Shown one piece after another: positions 20,669 through 28,698 of a stretch of DNA of 64,000 nt. The notes under the pieces were generated by a model. The model ran no database searches, was not told where the DNA came from, and saw nothing but the letters and a program-made list of their open reading frames with translations. The position numbers and the translations under genes are program-made. Origin of the DNA: Gordonia prachuapensis (GTDB lineage: Bacteria; Actinomycetota; Actinomycetes; Mycobacteriales; Mycobacteriaceae); the NCBI RefSeq assembly GCF_036350515.1, contig NZ_JAZDUE010000005.1, positions 124,001-188,000 of the forward strand. The letters are read 5' to 3'. Each line of letters starts with the position of its first letter. Positions within the stretch are counted from its first letter, which is position 1.

Positions 20669-20964
20669 CAGCCCGGAGCCGTTCCGGGCTGCACCAGGCG
20701 GTGCGCGCCGGCGGCGTCGGTGCGGACGTACTCGCGCGCACCCTTGTCGGCGAGGTCTGCGAAATGGTTCAGGCGCTGCGCGTGGTAGCTCAGGACAGTG
20801 TCGATGGTTTTCGCGGAGTCCCGGAGAACTCGCGCGATCTCGGACTCTCCGGCTCCCTGATCCGCGACGACCCCGCCGGCGACCGGCGACTGCGCGCCGA
20901 TGTCCTCGGCATGCCCCCGGGTGCGTCCCGCCAATGCATGTACACGCGGTGGATCTACGTACAT
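20668..20964 (-). CDS. EspC-like type VII secretion target protein
   Basis: 98 residues from ATG with GGGGGGA as ribosome site. The pattern MYVDPPRVHALAGRT...HAE at the N terminus, a Gly-rich turn around residues 29-40 and LSYHAQRLNHFADLADKGAREYVRTDAAGAHRL at the end match the EspC-like/DUF2580 family of two-helix type VII substrates. Y79-V-R-T-D83 fits the YxxxD secretion signal. It is the first gene of the minus-strand cassette and is coupled to the effector candidate (TGATG), consistent with secretion as a pair. No ESX core gene (EccC, EccD, mycosin) is in the window. Confidence 0.75.
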   Translation of the reverse strand: MYVDPPRVHALAGRTRGHAEDIGAQSPVAGGVVADQGAGESEIARVLRDSAKTIDTVLSYHAQRLNHFADLADKGAREYVRTDAAGAHRLVQPGTAPG

Positions 20965-21557
20965 CTTCCCCCCGAATCCTCATCACATCCGACACGTCCA
21001 CGAGATTGGACGCACGAAACACCCAACTGGTTCCCGCAGATTTCGCGAGGTTAGCGGATCAGGCGAATCCTGCCGCTGCGGACACATCGACTCGCGTGGG
21101 TCGACCCGGTTCAGACAGATCGGACGGCGACACGCGCGAGAGCAAACCGGATCCGAAGAATGCCCGGACGCCACTCGTGTCACACACGTATCACCGCAGG
21201 CAGCAGCACGAATCGGGCGAGACCGACGTCGCTGAACGGCGGTCCGTGCCCGGCGGGTGGCTGACCTGGACTTTTGACGCAAAATGCGTAGTCAGCGGCC
21301 TGCTGCGCCGTCGTGTCACCGCGGTGCGCTACGTTCGGGAGGCGAGGTCGCTACAACATCTGAATCCGCTGGATTCGCTGGGGTGGCACTCGCAAATGCC
21401 TGCTCACGTGGGTACGGTCGCTTTCGCCGCACCATTCGGCGGCGGTGGCCGGCCGGCTGACAGCGACCACCACGGTCGCGCAGGCGACCAACCGCCATCA
21501 GAAGCACCCCGCGACTGATGACAGTCCAATCGAAGACTAGGAAAGACGGAGGAACCC
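20965..21557. other. 593-base intergenic region, divergent between the type VII cassette and mihF
   Basis: No open frame here has protein-like composition; the 194-residue frame on the plus strand looks random and overlaps the EspC-like start. TTGACG at 21274-21279 is a possible -35 without a matching -10. GAATCC-GCT-GGATTC (21362-21376) is a perfect 15-base palindrome that could be an operator. The region presumably holds promoters for both directions, since mihF is highly expressed in related genera, but I cannot place them. Confidence 0.5.
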
Positions 21558-21872
21558 GTGGCCCTTCCGCAGTTGACAGACGAGCAGCGCGCTGCCGCGT
21601 TGGAGAAGGCAGCTGCCGCTCGGCGGGCCCGCGCCGAGCTCAAGGAGCGCTTGAAGCGCGGCGGCACCAACCTCGAGCAGGTGCTCAAGGATGCCGAGAA
21701 TGACGAGATCCTGGGCAAGATGAAGGTCTCCGCCCTGCTCGAGGCCCTGCCCAAGGTGGGCAAGGTCAAGGCGCAGGAGATCATGACCGAGCTCGAGATC
21801 GCCCCGACCCGCCGCCTGCGTGGCCTCGGCGATCGGCAGCGGAAGGCGCTGCTCGAGAAGTTCAGCTCCTGA
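21558..21872 (+). CDS. mihF: Integration host factor, actinobacterial type (mIHF)
   Basis: 104 residues from the GTG at 21558, preceded by GGAGG (21548-21552). An in-frame TGA at 21519-21521 with no start codon between excludes a longer protein. mIHF is a nucleoid DNA-binding protein with an H2TH-like fold, unrelated to proteobacterial IHF. The basic helix (AAAARRARAELKERLKRG), then ALPKVGKVKAQEIMTELEIAPTRRLRGLG, which is the helix-two-turn-helix DNA-binding part, are well conserved. It precedes gmk as in mycobacteria and streptomycetes. Confidence 0.95.
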   Translation: MALPQLTDEQRAAALEKAAAARRARAELKERLKRGGTNLEQVLKDAENDEILGKMKVSALLEALPKVGKVKAQEIMTELEIAPTRRLRGLGDRQRKALLEKFSS

Positions 21873-21917
21873 CGAGCACACGAGCGACACGCGCGTGATG
21901 ACGGCACAGGTTCGGCG

Positions 21918-22574
21918 GTGACCCGCCCGACACCCGAACCGCCGCGATCCACGCCTCCGAGGGGCCGACTGGTGGTTCTGGTCGGCCCCTCGGCCGTGGG
22001 TAAGTCGACGGTGGTCGCGAAGGTGCGGGAGTTGCTCCCGGAGATGTTCTTCAGCGTCTCGGCGACTACTCGTGATCCGCGGCCCGGTGAGGTCGACGGC
22101 CGCGATTACCACTTCGTCGAGAGTGCCGAGTTCGACCGGATGATCGCCGACGACGAAATGCTGGAATGGGCCGAGATCCACGGTGGCCTGCAACGTTCCG
22201 GGACACCCAAGAGTCCGGTGTTGGAGGCCATGGAACGCGGTCTTCCGGTCTTGGTCGAGGTCGACCTCGTGGGGGCGCGCAACGTGGTGCGCCGACTTCC
22301 GGAGGCGACGAGCGTCTTCCTGGCACCACCCACCTGGGACGACCTGGTCGCGCGTCTCAGCGGCCGCGGCACCGAATCGGCCGATGCGGTCGCTCGTCGT
22401 CTGGAGACGGCGCGCACCGAGATGGCCGCCCAGGACGAGTTCGATCACGTGCTGGTCAACCGCGAAGTCGACCAGGTGGCCTCCGAGTTGGTATCCTTGC
22501 TGGTCGGGTCCGATGGGTCGACCGCAGACGAGTCCGCGCCGACGCCCACCCGACAGCCGACCTCAGACGTTTGA
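21918..22574 (+). CDS. gmk: Guanylate kinase
   Basis: 218 residues from GTG. It phosphorylates GMP to GDP. The P-loop GPSAVGKST is at residues 23-31, followed by the GMP-binding SATTRDPRPGEVDGRDYHFV (48-67) and the lid region. A proline-rich N terminus and a Ser/Thr-rich C-terminal tail (about 20 residues) exceed the core fold, as in other actinobacteria. It is 45 bases after mihF and 65 before rpoZ. Confidence 0.95.
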   Translation: MTRPTPEPPRSTPPRGRLVVLVGPSAVGKSTVVAKVRELLPEMFFSVSATTRDPRPGEVDGRDYHFVESAEFDRMIADDEMLEWAEIHGGLQRSGTPKSPVLEAMERGLPVLVEVDLVGARNVVRRLPEATSVFLAPPTWDDLVARLSGRGTESADAVARRLETARTEMAAQDEFDHVLVNREVDQVASELVSLLVGSDGSTADESAPTPTRQPTSDV

Positions 22575-22639
22575 GACCGCCGGCGCCTGCCGACGAGGGC
22601 AGGACGTCGCCACCAGAGCACAGCGATGCAGGAGTTTGC

Positions 22640-22939
22640 GTGAGCACCCCGACGAATTTCGACCTGACCGAAGTTGCCGACGCACCGGCCTACGAGACCC
22701 CGCTGGGGATCACCAACCCGCCGATCGACGAGCTGCTCGAGCGCGCGTCGTCGAAGTACGCGCTGGTCATCTACGCGGCGAAGCGTGCCCGGCAGATCAA
22801 CGACTACTACAACCAGCTCGGCGACGGAATCCTCGAGTACGTGGGCCCGCTGGTGGAGCCGGGTCTGCAGGAGAAGCCGCTGTCGATCGCGATGCGGGAG
22901 ATCCATTCCGACCTCCTCGAGCACACCGAAGGCGAATAA
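22640..22939 (+). CDS. rpoZ: RNA polymerase omega subunit
   Basis: 99 residues from the GTG at 22640 (AGGAG six bases upstream); the longer open frame back to 22166 lies within gmk. Omega helps fold and assemble the beta' subunit. GITNPPIDELLERASSKYALVIYAAKRARQINDYYN carries the family core (ID.LL...SKYaLV..aakRArqin). The order gmk-rpoZ-coaBC is widely conserved. Confidence 0.95.
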   Translation: MSTPTNFDLTEVADAPAYETPLGITNPPIDELLERASSKYALVIYAAKRARQINDYYNQLGDGILEYVGPLVEPGLQEKPLSIAMREIHSDLLEHTEGE

Positions 22940-22957
22940 GAGCCGCGGGCCCGGGGG

Positions 22958-24232
22958 ATGGTCACACCGCGCGCAGCCACACCCGGCGCCCGGCGTCGGG
23001 TCCTGATCGGTGTCGGCGGCGGCATCGCCGCCTACAAGGTCTGCTCGGTCATCCGACATTTCACCGAGACCGGTCACGATGTCCGGGTCGTGCCCACCGA
23101 GGCCGCCCTCAAGTTCGTCGGTGCCGCGACGTTCGAGGCGCTGTCGGGTAATCCGGTCAGCACCGACGTCTTCGACGACGTCGACCAGGTCGCACACGTC
23201 CGCCTCGGCCAAGGCGCAGACCTGGTGGTCATCGCCCCGGCCACCGCGGACCTGATGGCGCGTGCCGCATCCGGCCGCGCCGACGACCTGCTGACCGCAT
23301 CCCTGCTCACGGTCCGATGTCCGGTCGTCTTCGTTCCGGCCATGCACACCGAGATGTGGGAGCACCCCGCGACCCAGGCCAACGTGGCCACGCTGCGCGC
23401 ACACGGCGCCACGGTGATGACGCCGGCATCGGGTCGGCTGACCGGGACCGACAGCGGTGCGGGCCGACTGCCGGACCCGCAGGAGATCGCGATGATCGGC
23501 GAACTGCTGCTCGAACGTCCCGATGCGCTGCCGTATGACCTCGCCGGAGTCCGGGTGGTGATCAGCGCCGGTGGCACGCGTGAGCCGCTCGATCCGGTTC
23601 GCTACTTGGGCAATCACAGTTCGGGAAAACAGGGATTCGCGTTGGCGCGGGCGGCCGCGCAACGCGGCGCCACGGTGACCGTGGTCGCCGGATCGACCGC
23701 CGACCCGGGCGACCCCGCCGGGGTGGACATCGTCCGGGTGTCGAACGCCCAGCACCTCGCCGACGAGATGACGAAGCGGGCGGCCGAGGCCGACGTCGTC
23801 ATCATGGCCGCAGCGGTCGCCGACTTCCGCCCGATCGCCTTCGCAGAATCCAAGATCAAGAAGACCGACTCCGGCCCCGCGCCGATCGAACTCACCACCA
23901 ACCCCGACATCCTCCGGGGACTGGTGACCGGACGAGAGGCGGGGCGAATCCCGGCCGATACCGTCATCGTCGGATTCGCCGCCGAGACCGGTGACGAGAC
24001 CGGGGGAGTCCTCGACCACGGCCGCGCGAAACTCCGCCGCAAGGGATGCGATCTCCTGGTGGTCAACGCCGTGGGGGAGGGCAAGGCCTTCGGCACCGAG
24101 GACAACACCGGCTGGCTGTTGTCGGCGGCCGGGACCGAGACGGCGCTCCCGCTCGGTTCGAAGACCCTCATGTCGAGCCGGATTCTGGACGAGGTCCGCG
24201 AACTGCTGACCGACGGCGACAATCCGGTCTGA
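22958..24232 (+). CDS. coaBC: Bifunctional phosphopantothenoylcysteine decarboxylase / synthetase CoaBC
   Basis: 424 residues. The N-terminal CoaC flavoprotein half has GVGGGIAAYK near residue 19, the active-site His in HVRLG near residue 84 and PAMHTEMW near residue 127. The C-terminal CoaB half starts near residue 195 with VVISAGGTREPLDPVRYLGNHSSGKQG, the dinucleotide-type CTP site. Together they convert 4'-phosphopantothenate plus cysteine to 4'-phosphopantetheine. It follows rpoZ after 18 bases and ends at a GC-rich hairpin. Confidence 0.95.
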   Translation: MVTPRAATPGARRRVLIGVGGGIAAYKVCSVIRHFTETGHDVRVVPTEAALKFVGAATFEALSGNPVSTDVFDDVDQVAHVRLGQGADLVVIAPATADLMARAASGRADDLLTASLLTVRCPVVFVPAMHTEMWEHPATQANVATLRAHGATVMTPASGRLTGTDSGAGRLPDPQEIAMIGELLLERPDALPYDLAGVRVVISAGGTREPLDPVRYLGNHSSGKQGFALARAAAQRGATVTVVAGSTADPGDPAGVDIVRVSNAQHLADEMTKRAAEADVVIMAAAVADFRPIAFAESKIKKTDSGPAPIELTTNPDILRGLVTGREAGRIPADTVIVGFAAETGDETGGVLDHGRAKLRRKGCDLLVVNAVGEGKAFGTEDNTGWLLSAAGTETALPLGSKTLMSSRILDEVRELLTDGDNPV

Positions 24233-24241
24233 CGGCACGAC

Positions 24242-24268
24242 GGCCTGCGGGCGCCGCCGTCGCAGGCC
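24242..24268 (+). terminator. GC hairpin after coaBC
   Basis: GGCCTGCG (24242-24249) and CGCAGGCC (24261-24268) form a perfect 8-bp stem with an 11-base loop, 9 bases after the coaBC stop. There is no T-run, which is common for actinobacterial stem-loop terminators. Confidence 0.5.
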
Positions 24269-24340
24269 CTGTGTAGTTTGGAACGCGTTCGCACCGAGCG
24301 CGGCCGGGAACGCCCACCTCAGGGTGGCGGTCGGCGAATG

Positions 24341-24397
24341 GTAGAGACAGTGTTGAGCGGTAGAGACAAAGCTGAGCAGTAGAGACAATGGACGACA
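24341..24397 (+). repeat. Three 19-base direct repeats upstream of metK
   Basis: GTAGAGACA occurs at 24341, 24360 and 24379, exactly 19 bases apart; the first two units also share TTGAGC/CTGAGC at their ends. The array ends 58 bases before the metK ATG. It may be a regulator binding array or repeated TAGAGA -10-like boxes. A separate palindrome GAACGCGTTC lies upstream near 24281. Confidence 0.85.
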
Positions 24398-24454
24398 CAC
24401 GTCGTCGCCCACGCCGCCCGGGACCGGGCCGCGCGAAGACCCTGAGAGGATCAG

Positions 24455-25666
24455 ATGACCACCTCTGCGTCACGCCTGTTCACCAGTGAATCCGTCACCG
24501 AGGGGCATCCCGACAAGATCTGTGACGCGATCAGCGACTCGATCCTCGATGCGATGCTGGCCGACGATCCGAAGGCTCGCGTCGCCGTCGAGACATTGGT
24601 CACCACCGGTCAGGTGCACGTCGCCGGAGAGGTCACGACGACCGCGTACGTCGACATCCCCGGCATCGTGCGCAAGAAGATCCTCGACATCGGCTACGAC
24701 TCGTCGACCAAGGGCTTCGACGGCGCGTCGTGCGGTGTGAACGTCGCCATCGGCGCACAGTCACCCGACATCGCCGGCGGCGTGTTCAACTCGCACGAGA
24801 GCCGCAGCGGTATCTCCGAGGACGAGATCGACAGCCAGGGTGCGGGCGACCAGGGTCTGATGTTCGGTTACGCCACCGACGAGACCCCGGAGTACATGCC
24901 GGTGCCGATCGCGTTGGCGCATCGCCTGTCGCGTCGCCTCACCGAGGTGCGCAAGACCGGTGTGCTGCCGTACCTGCGGCCGGACGGCAAGACCCAGGTG
25001 ACCATCGAGTACGACGGTGACAAGCCGGTGCGGCTCGACACCGTGGTGATCTCCACGCAGCATGCCGCGGACATCGACCTCGACAACATGCTGACGCCGG
25101 ACATCCGCAGCAAGGTCGTCGACTCGGTCCTCGCGGAGATCGGGCTGGCGAGCCTGGACACCTCCGAAGTCCGTCTGCTGGTCAACCCGACCGGAAAATT
25201 CGTCCTCGGCGGGCCGATGGGTGACGCCGGCCTGACCGGTCGCAAGATCATCGTGGACACCTACGGCGGCATGGCCCGGCACGGGGGCGGTGCGTTCTCC
25301 GGCAAGGATCCGTCGAAGGTCGACCGCAGCGCGGCGTACGCGATGCGGTGGGTGGCCAAGAACGCGGTGGCCGCCGGACTCGCCGGTCGGATCGAGGTGC
25401 AGGTCGCCTACGCCATCGGCAAGGCCGCCCCGGTGGGACTGTTCGTGGAGACCTTCGGCACCGAGCGTGTCGATCCCGTGGTGATCGAGAAGGTGATCTC
25501 CGAGGTCTTCGACCTGCGGCCGCTCGCCATCATCCGAGACCTGGACCTGTTGCGTCCGATCTACGGCCCGACCGCGGCCTACGGGCACTTCGGCCGGACC
25601 GACGTGGACCTGCCGTGGGAGCGCACCGACCGCGCGGAGAAACTGCGCGCCGCTGCCGGTCTCTGA
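24455..25666 (+). CDS. metK: S-adenosylmethionine synthetase MetK
   Basis: 403 residues. It makes SAM from methionine and ATP. ESVTEGHPDKICDAISD near residue 10-26 is the methionine/ATP site, GAGDQGLMFGYATDE near residue 129 and GGGAFSGKDPSKVDRSAAY near residue 273 are the two PROSITE-type signatures. The ribosome site is GAGAGGA. Its leader contains the 19-base repeats. It is 22 bases before priA, so co-transcription is likely. Confidence 0.97.
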   Translation: MTTSASRLFTSESVTEGHPDKICDAISDSILDAMLADDPKARVAVETLVTTGQVHVAGEVTTTAYVDIPGIVRKKILDIGYDSSTKGFDGASCGVNVAIGAQSPDIAGGVFNSHESRSGISEDEIDSQGAGDQGLMFGYATDETPEYMPVPIALAHRLSRRLTEVRKTGVLPYLRPDGKTQVTIEYDGDKPVRLDTVVISTQHAADIDLDNMLTPDIRSKVVDSVLAEIGLASLDTSEVRLLVNPTGKFVLGGPMGDAGLTGRKIIVDTYGGMARHGGGAFSGKDPSKVDRSAAYAMRWVAKNAVAAGLAGRIEVQVAYAIGKAAPVGLFVETFGTERVDPVVIEKVISEVFDLRPLAIIRDLDLLRPIYGPTAAYGHFGRTDVDLPWERTDRAEKLRAAAGL

Positions 25667-25688
25667 TCGATCCGACCTGCAGATCGCT

Positions 25689-27692
25689 GTGTCCGACCGG
25701 GCCGGCTCTCGCGTGCCCGCGCCGCACAAACCCGTCGGCAAGGTGTTGCCGATGCTCGGGCTCGCCCACCTCGACCGTCCGTTCGATTACCTGATCGACG
25801 ACCAGCAGGACGAGATGGCGCAGCCCGGTGTTCGGGTTCGGGTGCGGTTCTCGGGTCGCCTGGTCGACGGTGTCCTGCTCGACCGGATCGAACAGAGTGA
25901 CCACCCGGGCCGCCTCGGCTGGCTCGAACGCGTCGTGTCTCCCGAACCCGTCCTCGACCCGGATCTCGCGGCGGTGTGCCGCGCGGTGGCCGACCGCTAC
26001 GCCGGCACGATGTCCGACGTGATCCGGCTCGCGATACCGCCCCGACACGCACGCACGGAGAAGGAGCAGACCGGGGCCCCGGGAACCGCTGCGCCGACCG
26101 CACCCGACCTGACCGGGTGGTCCGCCTATCCGGCGGCCGCGTCGTTCGTCGAGTCGATGCGAGAAGGGCATCCGCGGGCCGTCTGGCAGGCGACCGCGGG
26201 TGAGGACTGGCCGGCCCGACTGGCCGAACTCGCGTCGGCTGCGTCCGCGGCAGGTCGCGGTTCCATCCTGGTGGTGCCGGACCAGCGCGATCTCGACCGG
26301 CTGGAGAGTGCCTGTGCGCCGGTGTTCGGGGATCGCTGCGTGACACTGGCGGCCGGGCTCGGCCCGACGGCGCGATATCGGCGTTGGCTCGCCGTGCGGC
26401 GCGGTGCCGCCGACGTCGTTCTCGGGACGCGCAGTGCCGTGTTCGCGCCGGTGCACGACCTCGGTCTCGTGGTGATCTGGGACGACGGCGACGACAGCCT
26501 CAACGAGCCACGCGCGCCGTACCCACATCCGCGCGAGGTCGCGGTCCTCCGATCCCATCGACAGCGCTGCGCGCTGGTGATCGGCGGGTTCGCGCGCACC
26601 ACCGAAGCCCACGCGCTGGTTGCGTCCGGGTGGGCGCACGACCTCGTCGCCGACCGTCCGACGGTACGTGCGCGCACGGCTCGCGTGGTGGCGCTCAGCG
26701 CCGAGGACCGACGGGTGGCGGGCGATCCATTGGCCCGGTCGGCCCGCATCCCCGGAGTCGCGTTCGACGCCGCACGCAAGGCGATCGCCGCCGACCTGCC
26801 GGTGCTGTTCAGCGTGCCCCGGCGCGGTTACCTCCCGTCGTTGGCGTGCGCCCGGTGCCGCGCGCATGCCCGGTGCCGTGCCTGTCACGGACCGCTGCAG
26901 CTGGATTCCGCCGAGACCGTGTCGTGTCGATGGTGTGGGCGACCCGAACCGAACTTCCGGTGCGCCGAGTGCGGCGGCGGCGAGGTGAGGGCGCTGACCA
27001 CCGGTGCCCGCCGCACCGCGGAGGAACTGAGTCGAGCATTCTCGGAGGTACCGATCACCACCTCCGGCGGCGCCACCATCTCCGCCGACGTGGACGGCGG
27101 CGCACGCATCGTCGTCGCGACGCCGGGCGCTGAGCCGCGGGCCGAGGGCGGCTACGGCGCGGCTGTCCTGCTCGACACATGGGCGCAGCTGGACCGGGCC
27201 GACCTCCGGGCCGCAGAGGATGCGGTGCGCCGGTGGATGGCCGTGGGATCGCTGGTGCGGGCGCACGAGGACGGGGGCACACTCGTCATCGTCGCCGACG
27301 CGGCCCTGACCCCGGTGCAGGCGATGATCCGTTGGGACCCGGTCGGGTTCGCTGATCAGGAGCTCGCCCAACGCGTGGAGCTCGGGTTCCCGCCGGCGGT
27401 GACGATGGCATCCGTCGACGGGACGGCGCGGACGGTGTCTGCGTTCGTCGAGTCCGTGGAGTTGCCCGACGGCGGGCAGATGCTCGGGCCGGTCCCGCTC
27501 CCGCCGGGCGTCCGCCCGCCGGCCGGCAGCGGCGAGGCCCTGGACGGAGACGTCGAGCGGGTGCTGCTGAGGGTGCCGCGACGCGACGGGAGGCTCCTGG
27601 CCGAGTCGTTGGTGGCGGCTCAGGTCCGCCGGAACGCGCAGCACGAGACCGGGCCGATCCGCGTCCAGGTCGATCCCCCTACGATCGGATGA
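25689..27692 (+). CDS. priA: PriA-like primosomal protein N', helicase motifs lost
   Basis: 667 residues from GTG. The N-terminal DNA-binding domain (GLAHLDRPFDYLI...GVRVRVRFSGRLVDGVLL) and the Cys-rich zinc region (CARCRAHARCRACHG...CRWCG...CAEC, about residues 390-440) are PriA-like. The helicase core, however, lacks a Walker A P-loop where GSGKT is expected, and the DEEH Walker B is replaced by IWDDGDDS. This is the actinobacterial form usually annotated as a probable replication restart protein; it may recognise forks or scaffold primosome assembly without unwinding. It lies between metK and fmt as in mycobacteria. Confidence 0.88.
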   Translation: MSDRAGSRVPAPHKPVGKVLPMLGLAHLDRPFDYLIDDQQDEMAQPGVRVRVRFSGRLVDGVLLDRIEQSDHPGRLGWLERVVSPEPVLDPDLAAVCRAVADRYAGTMSDVIRLAIPPRHARTEKEQTGAPGTAAPTAPDLTGWSAYPAAASFVESMREGHPRAVWQATAGEDWPARLAELASAASAAGRGSILVVPDQRDLDRLESACAPVFGDRCVTLAAGLGPTARYRRWLAVRRGAADVVLGTRSAVFAPVHDLGLVVIWDDGDDSLNEPRAPYPHPREVAVLRSHRQRCALVIGGFARTTEAHALVASGWAHDLVADRPTVRARTARVVALSAEDRRVAGDPLARSARIPGVAFDAARKAIAADLPVLFSVPRRGYLPSLACARCRAHARCRACHGPLQLDSAETVSCRWCGRPEPNFRCAECGGGEVRALTTGARRTAEELSRAFSEVPITTSGGATISADVDGGARIVVATPGAEPRAEGGYGAAVLLDTWAQLDRADLRAAEDAVRRWMAVGSLVRAHEDGGTLVIVADAALTPVQAMIRWDPVGFADQELAQRVELGFPPAVTMASVDGTARTVSAFVESVELPDGGQMLGPVPLPPGVRPPAGSGEALDGDVERVLLRVPRRDGRLLAESLVAAQVRRNAQHETGPIRVQVDPPTIG

Positions 27693-27729
27693 GCGTGGAC
27701 AAGTCGGTCGTCCGGCACGAAAGGATCAG

Positions 27730-28671
27730 ATGAGGGTCGTATTCGCCGGAACCCCGGAGGTGGCGGTGCCGTCGCTGCGCCTGCTGCTCGACTCCCCACG
27801 CCACGACGTCGTCGGGGTGATCTCGCGCCCCGATGCGGCGTCCGGGCGCGGTCGCAGCCTGGTGCGGTCGCCGATAGCCCAACTCGCCGATGAGCACGGC
27901 ATCGAGGTGATGACGCCTCGCCGGCTCACCGATGCGGGTGTCCTCGACCAGCTCCGGTCCTGGCGCCCCGACTGTGGCGCGGTGGTCGCCTACGGCGGAC
28001 TGGTGCCACCCGGCCTGCTCGGCCTGCCGACGCACGGTTGGGTGAATCTGCACTTCTCGGTGTTGCCCGCGTGGCGCGGCGCCGCGCCGGTACAGCACGC
28101 GATCGCCGCCGGCGATGAGGTCACCGGCGCGAGTACCTTCCGGCTGGAGGAGGGGCTCGACACCGGCCCGGTGTACGGCGTGATCACCGAGACCATCACG
28201 GCAACCGACACCAGTGGCGACCTGCTGGACAGGTTGGCCGACAGCGGTGCCGAACTCCTCGTGTCCACGCTCGACGGAATCGATGACGGGTCGCTCACCC
28301 CGGTGGCGCAGGCCGGCGCAGGGGTGACACACGCACCGAAGGTCGATGTCGACGACGCCCGCATCCGGTGGGATCTGCCTGCCCACATCGTCGAGCGCCG
28401 GATCCGCGCGCACACACCTGCGCCCGGTGCGTGGACCACCCTCGACGGTGCGCGGATCAAGATCGGTCCGGTCGGCAAGGCGCAACCACTCGCGTCCGAT
28501 GTCGCCGCACCGAGTCCCGGGTCGCTGCGCGTGACCAAGCGCACCGTGGATGTCACGACCACGACCGAACCGGTGCGCCTGTCCTGGGTTCAGCCACCCG
28601 GCAAGAAGGCCATGCCCGCGGCGGACTGGGCGCGCGGCGCCCGGCTCACCGACGACACCGTGCTCGGATGA
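27730..28671 (+). CDS. fmt: Methionyl-tRNA formyltransferase
   Basis: 313 residues. It formylates initiator Met-tRNA using 10-formyl-THF. The formyl donor site motif LHFSVLPAWRGAAPVQHAI near residues 103-121 and VFAGTPEVAVPSL at the N terminus are diagnostic; the C-terminal OB-like tRNA-binding domain starts near residue 205. It is followed 27 bases later by rsmB. Confidence 0.96.
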   Translation: MRVVFAGTPEVAVPSLRLLLDSPRHDVVGVISRPDAASGRGRSLVRSPIAQLADEHGIEVMTPRRLTDAGVLDQLRSWRPDCGAVVAYGGLVPPGLLGLPTHGWVNLHFSVLPAWRGAAPVQHAIAAGDEVTGASTFRLEEGLDTGPVYGVITETITATDTSGDLLDRLADSGAELLVSTLDGIDDGSLTPVAQAGAGVTHAPKVDVDDARIRWDLPAHIVERRIRAHTPAPGAWTTLDGARIKIGPVGKAQPLASDVAAPSPGSLRVTKRTVDVTTTTEPVRLSWVQPPGKKAMPAADWARGARLTDDTVLG

Positions 28672-28698
28672 GCAGCACGCCGAGACGAAGGTGAGCGC

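Noticed and set aside
20934..21518. 194-residue plus-strand frame in the gap before mihF
   Set aside because: Random-looking composition, no ribosome site and overlap with the EspC-like start; treated as non-coding.
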